A stretch of 51,142 nt of DNA from Paludibacteraceae bacterium (GCA_017447875.1 JAFSMP010000016.1:1-51142); one strand, 5' to 3'. Positions 40,326 through 49,294 are shown, numbered from the stretch's first letter. The notes: generated by a model from the letters alone, not told the origin. A program made the numbers and translations.

Positions 40326-42141
40326 TGAGTACAGTACTTCCTATTCGTTTGCGTAAGTCTTTGCGTTTGACCTCACCGGTGAGGTATTGCTCGATCATCA
40401 TCGTAGCCACCGGACAAGCCCAGGTGGCACCGAATCCGGCGTTCTCTACTACGACAGCTACGGCTATCTGCGGATCTTCTACCGGCGCAAAACCGATGAA
40501 GATAGCGTGGTCACGTCCATGCGGGTTCTGCACGGTACCGGTCTTACCCGCCATATGCAGGCTATCGACGGCATAGTGCCGTCCGGTTCCGTAGACCATC
40601 ACACGGTTCATTCCCTCCTTGACCACCTCAAAATGCCGCTTCTGGATATCCAGATTATGCCGATGAATCCGCATGGAATCGTGCTTATTGAGGTGCGGTG
40701 TGATGTAATATCCTTCGTTGGCAATCGTTGCCGCCTGGTTCGCCAGTTGAAGAGGGGTAACGAGTATCTCTCCTTGTCCGATACTGAGGGAACGGATCGT
40801 GATCGCTTTCCATCCCGTCTCACCGTAGAACTTATCAAACAGTTTGGTGCTGGGGATACTGCCAGACGACTGCTCGTTGAGATCGGTGTCCGTGAATTTC
40901 TGTCCCAGACCGAAACTCATCACGGCATTGCGCCATAACTCGTAGCGATGCCGGAAATCCTTGTTATCCTTGCCGTATCCGTCTTTCTGCAGCAGGTCAC
41001 GGAAGGCGCACCAGAAATAGGGGTTACAACTCTGCTCGATGGCCCGGTCGAGTGCAACCGGTGAACCATGATGGTGGGTGCATTTGATCGGTGAACTACC
41101 GGGACCGGAACAGGGGTAGAGCGTGTTAGGCGTGATGGCTCCTTGTTCCAAGCAGACGAGTGATTGAATGGTCTTGAAGGTCGATCCGGGCGGGTACATC
41201 GCTTGCGTAGCACGGTTCATGAGCGGTTTGGTAGGGTCATGAAGGAGCGTGTTGTAGTTCTTACTGCGTTCCTTGCCTACCAGTACTTTGGGGTTCCAAG
41301 CGGGGTTGGATACCAATGCCAGTATCTCACCGGTCTTGGGTTCGATCGCCACGGCACTGCCTATCTTACCGGCTAACAGTTCTTCAGCCAGCAGTTGCAG
41401 CCGGATGTCCAGCGTCGTGTGCAGATCCGTTCCTGCCACAGCCGTACGGTCTAACTCGCCGTCCTGGTAACTACCTTTGATACGTCCTCTCACGTCCCGC
41501 ATCAGCACTTCGACCCCCTTCGCTCCGCGTAACTGCTTCTCGTAGGTGCGTTCCAAACCGTCACGTCCGGAATAGTCTCCTCGTGCATAACAGGAGTCGT
41601 GATCCAGGTCGTTCTGGTTCACCTCTCCCACGCTGCCTAACACATGTGCCGCGGCATTATAGGTGTAGTCGCGTAAGGTTCGTTTCTGAATATGTACACC
41701 GGGGAAGAGGAAGAGCGACTCTTGCAGGGTAGCGATATCTTCTTTCTTGAGTTGACTCATGAACACCTGTGGTGTCCAGGTGGAGTACCCTTTGTTCTTA
41801 CGCCGGTCTTTAATCTCCGCGATGCGTTCGTTGAACTCTTCGCGGTCGATCTGCAGACATTGACAGAAAGCAAGCGTATCCCATTCTTTACCCATATCGC
41901 GCATGGTCATGGTGATCTCGTAGATGGGCTGGTTAAAAACCAACAACTCTCCGTTACGGTCGTATATCAGTCCTCGGGAAGGGTAGATGGTCTGCTTGAC
42001 AAGTGCGTTGTTATCCGCCTGATCTTTGGTGGATTGATCGATGATCTGCAGATAGAAAAGTCGTATTATATACGTCAAAACAATCACAACAGCAATGCCG
42101 CTGATGACATATCGACGGTTATAATACTTATCGTTAATCAT
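40303..42141 (-). CDS. mrdA: Penicillin-binding protein 2, elongation transpeptidase
   Basis: PBP2 cross-links peptidoglycan in the elongasome with RodA. A short cytoplasmic N-terminus and one membrane helix (about residues 12-30) lead to the dimerisation domain ('YPSRGLIYDRNGELLVFNQP', 'HVLGSVGEVNQNDL') and the transpeptidase domain. The active site is complete: SxxK in 'MYPPGSTFKTIQS', SxN in 'EQSCNPYF' and KTG in 'HMAGKTGTVQNPHG'. At 612 residues the length is typical. It overlaps mreD by ATGA and rodA by 23 nt, consistent with coordinated production of the pair. Confidence 0.97.
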   Translation of the reverse strand: MINDKYYNRRYVISGIAVVIVLTYIIRLFYLQIIDQSTKDQADNNALVKQTIYPSRGLIYDRNGELLVFNQPIYEITMTMRDMGKEWDTLAFCQCLQIDREEFNERIAEIKDRRKNKGYSTWTPQVFMSQLKKEDIATLQESLFLFPGVHIQKRTLRDYTYNAAAHVLGSVGEVNQNDLDHDSCYARGDYSGRDGLERTYEKQLRGAKGVEVLMRDVRGRIKGSYQDGELDRTAVAGTDLHTTLDIRLQLLAEELLAGKIGSAVAIEPKTGEILALVSNPAWNPKVLVGKERSKNYNTLLHDPTKPLMNRATQAMYPPGSTFKTIQSLVCLEQGAITPNTLYPCSGPGSSPIKCTHHHGSPVALDRAIEQSCNPYFWCAFRDLLQKDGYGKDNKDFRHRYELWRNAVMSFGLGQKFTDTDLNEQSSGSIPSTKLFDKFYGETGWKAITIRSLSIGQGEILVTPLQLANQAATIANEGYYITPHLNKHDSMRIHRHNLDIQKRHFEVVKEGMNRVMVYGTGRHYAVDSLHMAGKTGTVQNPHGRDHAIFIGFAPVEDPQIAVAVVVENAGFGATWACPVATMMIEQYLTGEVKRKDLRKRIGSTVLNESVKKW

Positions 42142-42632
42142 CTGTATCTTAACGTGTTATATCCCAAAACAAGGAGAATGGTGATGACACTGCTGACAAA
42201 GGTCTCCAGTAGTACAAAACCGATATGTGCCCAACTCCAAGCCGCCAGCATAAAGACGGTCAGATGGTGCAGTACAACGAGTATCACCACATATTTGAAC
42301 ATCGCTTCCATACCGATTGCCCGTAAACTGATCTGTTCGTTGAGACGATCTTTGTCATTGACGAGTGCACCGATGAGGTAGGGTCGCACGTACATCAGCA
42401 GGATACACGCCGCCGTATGGACACCGAGACAGTTACAGAAGATATCCATCACCAGTCCTACGGCAGCGCCGATGATCATATCCACGCTGTGCGGCAGGGT
42501 GATCGGCAACATCAGCAGGCAGAGGATGTAGATATAGGGATGGCATGCTCCCCACAGTTGCAGTTGGTTGAAGAGCAGCACCTGCAGCACCATCACGAGG
42601 ATGTAACGTCCTATCTGTTTAGTCCAATCCAT
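42138..42632 (-). CDS. mreD: Rod shape-determining protein MreD
   Basis: MreD is a small inner-membrane component of the rod complex. The 164-residue chain has five to six hydrophobic helices and the family-like start 'IGRYILVMVLQVLLFNQLQL', followed by 'GLVMDIFCNCLGVHTAACIL'. Sequence identity to distant MreD proteins is always low, so the assignment rests mainly on size, topology and its position between mreC and mrdA. It overlaps mreC by 14 nt and mrdA by 4 nt. Confidence 0.9.
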   Translation of the reverse strand: MDWTKQIGRYILVMVLQVLLFNQLQLWGACHPYIYILCLLMLPITLPHSVDMIIGAAVGLVMDIFCNCLGVHTAACILLMYVRPYLIGALVNDKDRLNEQISLRAIGMEAMFKYVVILVVLHHLTVFMLAAWSWAHIGFVLLETFVSSVITILLVLGYNTLRYR

Positions 42633-43401
42633 GTTGCAGTTGTTCCAGTTCTTGTTGATGTGCGTTTTGTACGATCTCCACGTACTTCAAGCGCTTGAAA
42701 TTGGTATTCAGACGAATACGTATCGTATGGAAGGAGTCACCTTCCTTGAGTACGCTGTTTTCCACGATTCCAACGGGAATTCCTTCGGGGAAGACGGGAC
42801 TCAAACCGCTGGTCACGATCGTGTCTCCTTCGTTCACTACCATATGGGTCGCTACGTCTGCCAGCATGGCAAAACGGCTGTCTTTGCCATCCCATTGCAG
42901 CGTACCGATATAATCGTTCTTGGCAAACCGGCAACTGAGGTTGGTGTGCGTATTGATGATGGGTAGCACCACGCTGTAGTTGGGGCCTACGGTTCGGATG
43001 ATTCCGACCACACCGTCGCTGTTGCGCACGCCTTGTCCGCGTACGATACCGTCTTTGCTGCCGCGGTTGATGGTGAGGTAGTTATGTAACTCATCCGTTG
43101 TCATCTGCACCACTTTGGCGGTCTCGTAATGCCAAATCTGCGTGGAGTCTTGGGCGCTTAACGCATTACGCAATGCCGCATTCTCCGCTGCCAGTTGTTC
43201 GTTCTGGCTCCGCAGACTGAAATATCCGCCTATCTCACTCAGTTGCTCGTGTTGCCAGGCGATAAAGGAGTTGGCGGTACTGAATATACTGCTTCGTGGC
43301 GCCGCGTTATGAAGGCTGATCAGCATAAATGCAGCAACTTCCAGGGCGATGAACACGAGGAAGTTGCTATAGCGCAGCAGTATTTTCAGTAGGTTCTGCA
43401 T
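42619..43401 (-). CDS. mreC: Rod shape-determining protein MreC
   Basis: MreC is a bitopic scaffold that links MreB to the periplasmic enzymes. One membrane helix (about residues 12-30) is followed by a coiled coil ('NEQLAAENAALRNALSAQ') and the double beta-barrel domain with 'VVQMTTDELHNYLTINRGSK', 'GIVRGQGVRNSDGVVGIIRT' and 'TIVTSGLSPVFPEGIPVGIV', a well-conserved family block. At 260 residues it is compact. It follows mreB by 13 nt. Confidence 0.95.
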   Translation of the reverse strand: MQNLLKILLRYSNFLVFIALEVAAFMLISLHNAAPRSSIFSTANSFIAWQHEQLSEIGGYFSLRSQNEQLAAENAALRNALSAQDSTQIWHYETAKVVQMTTDELHNYLTINRGSKDGIVRGQGVRNSDGVVGIIRTVGPNYSVVLPIINTHTNLSCRFAKNDYIGTLQWDGKDSRFAMLADVATHMVVNEGDTIVTSGLSPVFPEGIPVGIVENSVLKEGDSFHTIRIRLNTNFKRLKYVEIVQNAHQQELEQLQHGLD

Positions 43402-43414
43402 AAGCCGCTAAGGT

Positions 43415-44434
43415 TTAGCGAAGCAGGAAGCCGAAGTTATTGACGTTCTTCAGCGCCACACCTGTTCCGCGAGCCACCGAGTGCAGCGGATCATCCGCGA
43501 CGTGGAACTGGATGGTGATCTTATCCGTCAGACGACGCGCCAGACCGTGCAGCAACGCACCACCACCGGTGAGGTAGATACCGCGTTTTACGATATCGGA
43601 GTACAACTCAGGCGGCGTGGACTCGAGTGCTTGCAGGATAGCACCTTCGATCTTCGACACACTCTTCTCCAGACAGTGCGCGATCTCCTGGTAACTTACC
43701 GGAACGGACATCGGCAGAGCGGTCACTTTATTCGGGCCTACTACCACGAAATCTTCCGGAGCATCTTCCAGTTCAGGCAGGGCAGAACCGACTTGGATCT
43801 TGATACGCTCTGCGGTCGGCTCGTCGATACGCAGGTTATGCATACGACCCATGTATTCGATGATATCCTGGTTGAAGTCATCACCGGCGATCTTGATGGA
43901 TTTGTTGCTGACGATACCGCCGAGCGAGATCACCGCGATCTCCGTCGTACCACCACCTATATCGACGATCATACAGCCCTCCGGACTCTCTACGTCGATA
44001 CCGATACCGATTGCTGCGGCCATCGGTTCGTAGATCATGTATATATCCCGTCCGCCCGCGTGCTCCGAACTGTCACGCACGGCACGGATCTCCACTTCGG
44101 TCGAACCCGAAGGGATACAAACGACCATACGGATAGAGGGCGAGAAGAGACGTGCCTGCTTCGGAATCATCTTGATCATTCCGCGGATCATCATCTCGCA
44201 GGCATAGAAGTCCGCGATCACACCGTCCCGCAACGGACGCACGGTACGGATCATCGTTCCGCCTTTACCAATCATCTGTTGTGCCTTACGGCCGACAGCT
44301 ACCATCTTGTTGTCTGCCATTGAGATAGCTACGACCGAAGGCTCATCCACCACGATCTCGTCATCGCACATGATGATGGTGTTCGCCGTTCCGAGGTCAA
44401 TAGCGATCTCCTGTGTAAAAGAAAAAAGTCCCAT
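43415..44434 (-). CDS. mreB: Rod shape-determining protein MreB
   Basis: MreB is the bacterial actin that guides lateral wall synthesis. The phosphate-binding loops are intact: 'EIAIDLGTANTIIMCDDEIV' at the N-terminus and 'MIVDIGGGTTEIAVISLGGI' in the middle, with the adenosine motif 'GIYLTGGGALLHGLARRLTD'. 'FSFTQEIAI' at the start provides the membrane-binding hydrophobic residues. At 339 residues the length is normal. It heads the long leftward operon and has its own promoter (44473-44503). Confidence 0.98.
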   Translation of the reverse strand: MGLFSFTQEIAIDLGTANTIIMCDDEIVVDEPSVVAISMADNKMVAVGRKAQQMIGKGGTMIRTVRPLRDGVIADFYACEMMIRGMIKMIPKQARLFSPSIRMVVCIPSGSTEVEIRAVRDSSEHAGGRDIYMIYEPMAAAIGIGIDVESPEGCMIVDIGGGTTEIAVISLGGIVSNKSIKIAGDDFNQDIIEYMGRMHNLRIDEPTAERIKIQVGSALPELEDAPEDFVVVGPNKVTALPMSVPVSYQEIAHCLEKSVSKIEGAILQALESTPPELYSDIVKRGIYLTGGGALLHGLARRLTDKITIQFHVADDPLHSVARGTGVALKNVNNFGFLLR

Positions 44435-44472
44435 ATCTTGTATTGTTTTAGTGCATAATTCGAAAAATTGCG

Positions 44473-44503
44473 CAAAGTTACAACTTTTTTTTCATATATG
44501 CAA
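44473..44503 (-). promoter_or_regulatory. Bacteroidota-type promoter of the mreB operon
   Basis: TTG at 44503-44501, a 20-nt spacer with an A8 run on the sense strand and TAACTTTG at 44480-44473. Confidence 0.85.
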
Positions 44504-44562
44504 GCGCGCGCGAATTTTTTTTATTTTTTTATAAAAAGTGTCAATCGCCGTTTTGGCACAAA

Positions 44563-44597
44563 AAAAGAGTGATGACTTTTTACCGTCATCACCCTCT
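44563..44597 (-). terminator. Intrinsic terminator of tRNA-Asn
   Basis: GTGATGAC/GTCATCAC form an 8-bp stem extended by weaker pairs; the minus-strand copy is followed by a T-rich run. It starts 2 nt after the tRNA 3' end. Confidence 0.8.
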
Positions 44598-44598
44598 G

Positions 44599-44672
44599 CG
44601 CTCCCTCTAGGACTTGAACCTAGGACCCCCTGATTAACAGTCAGATGCTCTAACCGACTGAGCTAAGGAAGC
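44599..44672 (-). tRNA. tRNA-Asn (anticodon GTT)
   Basis: The 74-nt cloverleaf has acceptor strands GCTTCCT and AGGGAGC, discriminator G, D arm GCTC...GAGC, anticodon loop CTGTTAA (anticodon at 44638-44636) and a T arm with GGTTCAAGTCC. CCA is not encoded. It is transcribed alone, with a promoter at 44695-44725 and a terminator directly downstream. Confidence 0.97.
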
Positions 44673-44694
44673 AACTTTTTTTCAAAAGCGGGTG

Positions 44695-44725
44695 CAAAAT
44701 TACAACTTTTTTTTTATATGTGCAA
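44695..44725 (-). promoter_or_regulatory. Bacteroidota-type promoter of tRNA-Asn
   Basis: TTG at 44725-44723, a 20-nt spacer rich in A on the sense strand and TAATTTTG at 44702-44695. Confidence 0.8.
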
Positions 44726-44746
44726 GTTTTTTTGAAAAAAAATTCG

Positions 44747-44754
44747 TATCTTTG
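44747..44754 (+). promoter_or_regulatory. Likely -7 element of the kinase-gldH operon promoter
   Basis: TATCTTTG fits the -7 consensus 49 nt before the kinase ATG. No TTG occurs at the expected distance, so the -33 element is weak. Confidence 0.55.
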
Positions 44755-44802
44755 CAAAGTTTTTTGAAAAATAACCCGTTTTTTGGTGAAAAATAGGAAA
44801 AA

Positions 44803-45807
44803 ATGAAAAAAATTCTTGGTTTAGGTAATGCGCTTACGGACATTTTGCTTCAGGTCAGTGAGGACGATTTGCGTGAACTCGGTTTCCCGAAAGGCAGTAT
44901 GAATCTGATTTCGAGAGATCAGGCGGAGCAGATCCAGTACCGTTTCCTCTCGGTGCGCAGAAAGATGGTGGCCGGTGGTTCGGCATCGAACACGATCAAC
45001 TGCATCGCTTCGCTCGGAGGCAAAGCGGCGTTCATCGGTAAGATCGGTAACGATGAAGTGGGCGATTTCTACCGCGAGGACATGATTAAGAACGGTGTGA
45101 AACCAATCCTGCTGTTGTCGCAGACCTCGATGTCGGGTGTCTCGATCGTGTTGGTGACTCCGGACGGTGAGCGTACGTTTGCTACGTATCTGGGTGCCGC
45201 AGCGGAGTTATGCGCGGACGACATCTCCAAAGATGCGTTCAACGGTTATGACATCTTCCATATCGAAGGCTACCTGGTACAGAACCATGAGTTGCTCGAG
45301 AAATCGCTGCGGCTCGCCAAGGAGTCCGGTTGTATGGTGTCGCTGGATCTGGCTTCGTACAACGTCATTAATGAGAACCATGCTTTCCTCAAGGACCTTG
45401 TCAAGCGGTATGTCGATATCGTCTTTGCCAACGAGGACGAGTCGTTTGCCTACACCCATCTCAACCCCGAAGAGTCCGTGCAGATGATTGCCGAGCAATG
45501 CGACATCGCGGTGGTGAAGGTGGGTAAGAACGGGTCGTATGTGCAGCAGGGAAGCAAGCGGCATCATATAGGTGCGATCACCACCAGTTGTACCGATTCC
45601 ACCGGTGCGGGTGACTATTTCGCAGGCGGATTCTTACATGCCCTCAGTGACGGCTTCGACATCCGCCGTTGCGCCGAGATCGGTACGATCGCTGCCGGAC
45701 GTGTAGTGGAGGTGGTAGGTACCAAACTGAATGAGGATGCGTGGGAGGAGATCCGCCGTATCTGTGCCCTCTACCGCGGGTTTATGCAGAAGTATGATAA
45801 AGAGTAG
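44803..45807 (+). CDS. PfkB-family carbohydrate/nucleoside kinase (adenosine kinase-like)
   Basis: This 334-residue ribokinase-fold enzyme phosphorylates a sugar or nucleoside with ATP. The N-terminal 'GLGNALTDILLQVSEDDLRE' and the motif 'VAGGSASNTINCIASLGGKA' define the substrate site; the C-terminal signature 'CTDSTGAGDYFAGGFLHAL' carries the catalytic Asp and anion hole. The arrangement resembles Bacteroidales adenosine-kinase-like proteins, but the substrate cannot be fixed from sequence. It leads a rightward operon with plsC, a HIT protein, holB, a PSP1 protein and gldH. Confidence 0.9.
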   Translation: MKKILGLGNALTDILLQVSEDDLRELGFPKGSMNLISRDQAEQIQYRFLSVRRKMVAGGSASNTINCIASLGGKAAFIGKIGNDEVGDFYREDMIKNGVKPILLLSQTSMSGVSIVLVTPDGERTFATYLGAAAELCADDISKDAFNGYDIFHIEGYLVQNHELLEKSLRLAKESGCMVSLDLASYNVINENHAFLKDLVKRYVDIVFANEDESFAYTHLNPEESVQMIAEQCDIAVVKVGKNGSYVQQGSKRHHIGAITTSCTDSTGAGDYFAGGFLHALSDGFDIRRCAEIGTIAAGRVVEVVGTKLNEDAWEEIRRICALYRGFMQKYDKE

Positions 45808-45841
45808 AAAGATAAAAGTCGAAAGAAAAAAGCAGGTAGGT

Positions 45842-46567
45842 ATGAAATATATTCTTAGACCGTTTTATTGGTTGTACCAATATCTGATAGCGTGGCCGTT
45901 GCTGCTGGTGTTGACGGCTTTCACAGCCTTCTTCACGATATGCACGGTGCATTGGCGTAATGCGGAGTTCGTGCATAAGGAGCAGCAGTTCTGGTCGCGT
46001 GCGTTCTTCTGGTTAATGTTCCTGCCGGTTTCGGTGGACGGACAAGAGAATATCCAACCCGGACAGAGTTATGTCTTCGTCTCCAACCATCAGTCGATGT
46101 TCGACGTGTGGCTTATCTACGGTTGGTTACCGGTGGTATTCAAATGGCTGATGAAAGCGGAGTTGCGCAAGGTGCCGTTCATCGGTTCGGGTTGCAAGGC
46201 CGCCGGTCATATCTTCATCGAACGCCGGAATGCCAAGGCTGCGTTGGAGAGTATCAAAGAGGTGGAGAAACAGCTCGTCAACGGGGTAAGCACGGTGATT
46301 TTCCCCGAAGGCACCCGTTCTTTGAACGGAGAGACCGGACGTTTCAAACGCGGTGCGTTCCAGATCGCTTTGGACCTGGGCTTGCCGGTGATACCGCTGT
46401 CGCTCGACGGCTGTTTTGAGGTATTACCGAAAGGCAAACCCTTCGTTCACCGCCATCCTGTACACATGCATATCGGTAAACCCATCGACCTTAAGCAGTT
46501 CGAGGATCCCAACGATGCCATCGAAGCTGTCCGTAATGCGGTGATTAATGGCAGAATGAAAAAATAA
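45842..46567 (+). CDS. plsC: 1-acyl-sn-glycerol-3-phosphate acyltransferase PlsC
   Basis: PlsC makes phosphatidic acid from lysophosphatidic acid at the inner membrane. I use the ATG at 45842 ('MKYILRPFYWLYQYLIAWPL'); the open frame runs back into the kinase gene. A membrane segment near residues 12-35 precedes the four acyltransferase motifs: 'VSNHQSMFDVWLI' (H-x4-D), 'GSGCKAAGHIFIERR', 'VIFPEGTRSLNGE' and 'LGLPVIPLSLDG'. At 241 residues the length is normal. It starts 34 nt after the kinase stop. Confidence 0.93.
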   Translation: MKYILRPFYWLYQYLIAWPLLLVLTAFTAFFTICTVHWRNAEFVHKEQQFWSRAFFWLMFLPVSVDGQENIQPGQSYVFVSNHQSMFDVWLIYGWLPVVFKWLMKAELRKVPFIGSGCKAAGHIFIERRNAKAALESIKEVEKQLVNGVSTVIFPEGTRSLNGETGRFKRGAFQIALDLGLPVIPLSLDGCFEVLPKGKPFVHRHPVHMHIGKPIDLKQFEDPNDAIEAVRNAVINGRMKK

Positions 46568-46600
46568 ATCACAAATTACAAATTACAAATCATAAATAAT
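46566..46600. repeat. AT-rich short tandem repeat between plsC and the HIT gene
   Basis: ACAAATT/ACAAATC units fill the spacer between the two genes, the same kind of array as at 15719 and 47025. Confidence 0.65.
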
Positions 46601-46603
46601 ATC

Positions 46604-47041
46604 ATGTATTCCGATCCCAAAGATTGTCTCTATTGCACGAACAATGAGACCTTGCACAATTTGATGATAGAGATCGCGCACTTGCGCGTATCGCGCGCGT
46701 TCTTATTTAAAGAGCAGACTTATCACGGTCGTTGCCTGGTGGCATACGATGAGCACGTGAATGATCTCAATGAACTGAGTGATGAACAGCGTAACCTGTT
46801 CATGGCAGATGTGGCAGATGTGACCCGCGCCATGCAGAAACTGTTCAAACCGGAGAAGATCAATTACGGTGCGTATTCCGATAAGCTGAGTCACCTGCAT
46901 TTTCACTTGGCTCCGAAGTATGTCGATGGTCCGGACTACGGAGGTACGTTCCAGATGAACCCGGGTAAGGTCTATCTGACGGATGCCGAGTATGCCGAGA
47001 TGGTAGACGCACTACGTGCGGAATTAAAAATTAAGAATTAA
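46604..47041 (+). CDS. HIT-family nucleotide hydrolase
   Basis: This 145-residue protein is a histidine-triad hydrolase or transferase acting on nucleoside phosphoramidates or dinucleotides. The triad is 'KLSHLHFHLAPKY' near residue 95. The N-terminus has 'CLYC', a zinc-binding pair seen in some HIT proteins, and 'GRCLVAYDEHVNDLNELSDE' is the usual strand-loop before the helix. Its last codons ('ELKIKN') are encoded by an AT-rich short repeat that continues into the holB start. Confidence 0.9.
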   Translation: MYSDPKDCLYCTNNETLHNLMIEIAHLRVSRAFLFKEQTYHGRCLVAYDEHVNDLNELSDEQRNLFMADVADVTRAMQKLFKPEKINYGAYSDKLSHLHFHLAPKYVDGPDYGGTFQMNPGKVYLTDAEYAEMVDALRAELKIKN

Positions 47042-47055
47042 AAATTAAGAATTGC
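47025..47055. repeat. AT-rich short tandem repeat at the HIT-holB junction
   Basis: GAATTAAAAATTAA units cover the HIT stop codon and the TTG start of holB, so both gene ends are made of repeat sequence. Confidence 0.7.
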
Positions 47056-48209
47056 TTTTTAAGGACATTATAGGACAAGAAGAGGTGAAGCGGCAGTTGT
47101 GCGCTTCGGTGCGTGAGGGACGAATCCCCCATGCGCAACTCTTCACGGGTATATCGGGTATCGGTAAGTTACAACTGGCACTCGCTTATGCCCAGTATCT
47201 CAACTGTCCGAATCGCACGGAGAATGACAGTTGCGGTACCTGTCCGACCTGTCTGCAGTTCGAGCACCTGCAACATCCCGATCTGCATTTCGTCTTCCCG
47301 ATCGTGGGATCGGATGAGACCTGCGATGCGTTCCTGGAGTCCTGGCGGGAGATCATCTTACAAAAACATTATTTTGACCTCGAGGACTGGCATAAAGCGC
47401 TGGGCGTAGAGACCAAGCAGTCGATGATCTATGAGAAAGAGAGCGGGGAGATACTCCGCAAACTCAGTCTTAAGCCGTACGGCAACGGCTATAAGGTGAT
47501 GATCATCTGGCAGCCGGAGAAGATGAATATCACGACTGCGAACAAGTTGCTCAAACTGCTGGAAGAACCGCCCGAGAAGACCGTCTTTTTGCTCGTCTCC
47601 GAACACCCCGAACAACTGCTGGCGACGATCCAATCGCGTGTGCAGACGATCCGTGTGCCGCGTCTGGAGACCGAAACGATCGCTGAGGCGCTACAACAAA
47701 AAGGACTCGATGCCGTTCAGGCACAGGATATCGCCCGGATAGCGAACGGCAGTTACCTGGCAGCACTCAAAAAGTCCGATGAATCCGAAGAGAATCAACA
47801 GGAGTTACGCGATTTCATCGCACTATTTCGGGACGCCTATACGGTGGGTGTACTCAAAGACCCGCAGAAGAAATACGAGTCTCTCAAACGGTTGCGGCAG
47901 TGGAGTCTGGACATGGCGGACAGCAAAGTGGGTAGGGAACGCCAGAAGCATTTTCTGCAATATGCCCAGCAGCAGGTGCGGGAGAATTATATCCGGAATA
48001 TAGGTCAACCGGAACTCAATTATCAAATGGAAGCGGAGCGCGATTTCTCCGTTAAATTCGCGCCTTTTATACATAACGGCAATGTGGAAGGTATCATGAA
48101 CCAACTGGACCTTGCCGAACGACAGATAGAACAGAACGGCAACGCGAAGATGATCTTCTTCGACCTTTGCCTGCAAATGATAGTGCTAATAAAGAAACCG
48201 AAGATATGA
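47052..48209 (+). CDS. holB: DNA polymerase III subunit delta' (clamp-loader component)
   Basis: Delta' is the stator of the sliding-clamp loader. The protein begins 'LFKDIIGQEEVKRQLCASVR', typical of the family, from a TTG codon; a stop lies two codons upstream, so no ATG start is available. The P-loop region reads 'FTGISGIGKLQLALAYAQYL', with Leu where ATP-hydrolysing relatives have Ser/Thr, consistent with delta' being inactive. A four-cysteine zinc module is spelled out in 'CPNRTENDSCGTCPTCLQF'. 'TTANKLLKLLEEPPEKTVFL' and 'QSRVQTIRVPRL' are conserved blocks. At 385 residues the length is normal. It overlaps the PSP1 gene by ATGA. Confidence 0.93.
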   Translation: MLFKDIIGQEEVKRQLCASVREGRIPHAQLFTGISGIGKLQLALAYAQYLNCPNRTENDSCGTCPTCLQFEHLQHPDLHFVFPIVGSDETCDAFLESWREIILQKHYFDLEDWHKALGVETKQSMIYEKESGEILRKLSLKPYGNGYKVMIIWQPEKMNITTANKLLKLLEEPPEKTVFLLVSEHPEQLLATIQSRVQTIRVPRLETETIAEALQQKGLDAVQAQDIARIANGSYLAALKKSDESEENQQELRDFIALFRDAYTVGVLKDPQKKYESLKRLRQWSLDMADSKVGRERQKHFLQYAQQQVRENYIRNIGQPELNYQMEAERDFSVKFAPFIHNGNVEGIMNQLDLAERQIEQNGNAKMIFFDLCLQMIVLIKKPKI

Positions 48210-49294
48210 ATGACAAGAATACATTAAGAGCTGCGGCTACCAAGCGCAACTCCGCGCATATGTTACCGGTGAGTGACTGGCTGAGTGACCTGCCGGAGAA
48301 CACCCGACTGACCGACCTGATCGAGGTGCAGTTCAAGAACACCCGAAAGGGCTATTTCCATAATAGCCAGGGCCTGCCGCTGGAGAAAGGCGTGAAGGTC
48401 GTCGTGGAAGCCAATCCGGGCTATGACCTCGGTGAAGTCGTGCTGACCGGCAAACTGGTCGAACTGCAGATCAAGAAAAACAAGATCGATGCTTCCCGGT
48501 ATGAGATTCGTCAGGTCTTGCGTATCGCTACGGACGAAGACCTGGAGCGTGCCAAACAGGCTCACGCGCGCGAGCAGGAGACGATGATCAAAGCCCGCCA
48601 ACTCGCCAAGTCGCTCGGTCTGGAGATGAAGATAGGTGATGTAGAGTACCAGGGAGACGGTTCCAAGGCGATCTTCTTCTACATCGCAGACGGTCGTGTG
48701 GACTTCCGTCAACTGATCAAGGTCTATGCCGAGACTTTCCGCATACGCGTAGAGATGAAGCAGATCGGTGCTCGTCAGGAAGCAGGACGTATCGGTGGTA
48801 CAGGTCCTTGCGGTCGGGAGTTATGTTGTTCCACATGGATGATCAATTTCTCGTCCGTAGGAACAGGTGCGGCACGTTTGCAGAATATATCGCCGAACCC
48901 GCAGAAACTGGCAGGTATGTGCGCCAAGCTCAAGTGCTGCTTGAACTACGAGGTGCCGGTCTATGAAGATGCCTCGAAGTTATTGCCGAACCGGCATATC
49001 GAGTTGGAGACCAAGGATGCCACGTGGTATTTCTTCTCGTCCGATCCGCTTGCAGGTACGGTCACGTATTCGTCTGATCCGCAACGCGCAGCTAACCTGA
49101 CAACCCTTACGGCCGCTCGTGCCCATGAGATCATTGAGATGAACCGCTTTGGCGAGAAACCCGATACGCTCGAAGGAACCCGTGCGGTATCTACAGAGAT
49201 TGGTTACCAGACCGGTCATGGCGATGTCACGCGTTTTGACCGTAAGAAACAGCATCGCCATAATGACCGCAGAGACAGGAGGGACAGAAGATGA
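48206..49294 (+). CDS. PSP1-domain protein (RicT/YaaT-like)
   Basis: This 362-residue protein has the PSP1 C-terminal domain of Bacillus RicT (YaaT), part of a Fe-S-containing complex affecting RNA processing and development. I use the ATG at 48206, which overlaps the holB stop. The core has 'IEVQFKNTRKGYFHN', 'LGLEMKIGDVEYQGDGSKAI', and the Cys-rich 'IGGTGPCGRELCCSTWM' and 'LAGMCAKLKCCLNYEVPV', likely the cluster ligands. The tail is Arg/His/Asp-rich (KKQHRHNDRRDRRDRR), possibly RNA-binding. Placement between holB and gldH is common in this phylum. Confidence 0.9.
   Translation: MNDKNTLRAAATKRNSAHMLPVSDWLSDLPENTRLTDLIEVQFKNTRKGYFHNSQGLPLEKGVKVVVEANPGYDLGEVVLTGKLVELQIKKNKIDASRYEIRQVLRIATDEDLERAKQAHAREQETMIKARQLAKSLGLEMKIGDVEYQGDGSKAIFFYIADGRVDFRQLIKVYAETFRIRVEMKQIGARQEAGRIGGTGPCGRELCCSTWMINFSSVGTGAARLQNISPNPQKLAGMCAKLKCCLNYEVPVYEDASKLLPNRHIELETKDATWYFFSSDPLAGTVTYSSDPQRAANLTTLTAARAHEIIEMNRFGEKPDTLEGTRAVSTEIGYQTGHGDVTRFDRKKQHRHNDRRDRRDRR

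Noticed and set aside
43481-44323. Long plus-strand open frame opposite mreB (280 codons), and similar ones opposite the GH and 421-residue genes
   Set aside because: They mirror highly conserved or clearly coding minus-strand genes, lack recognisable domains and have no promoters; they are antisense shadows.
45731-45841. Upstream extension of the plsC frame into the kinase gene
   Set aside because: The extension is Arg/Ser-rich and overlaps conserved kinase codons; the ATG at 45842 begins a typical PlsC membrane segment.
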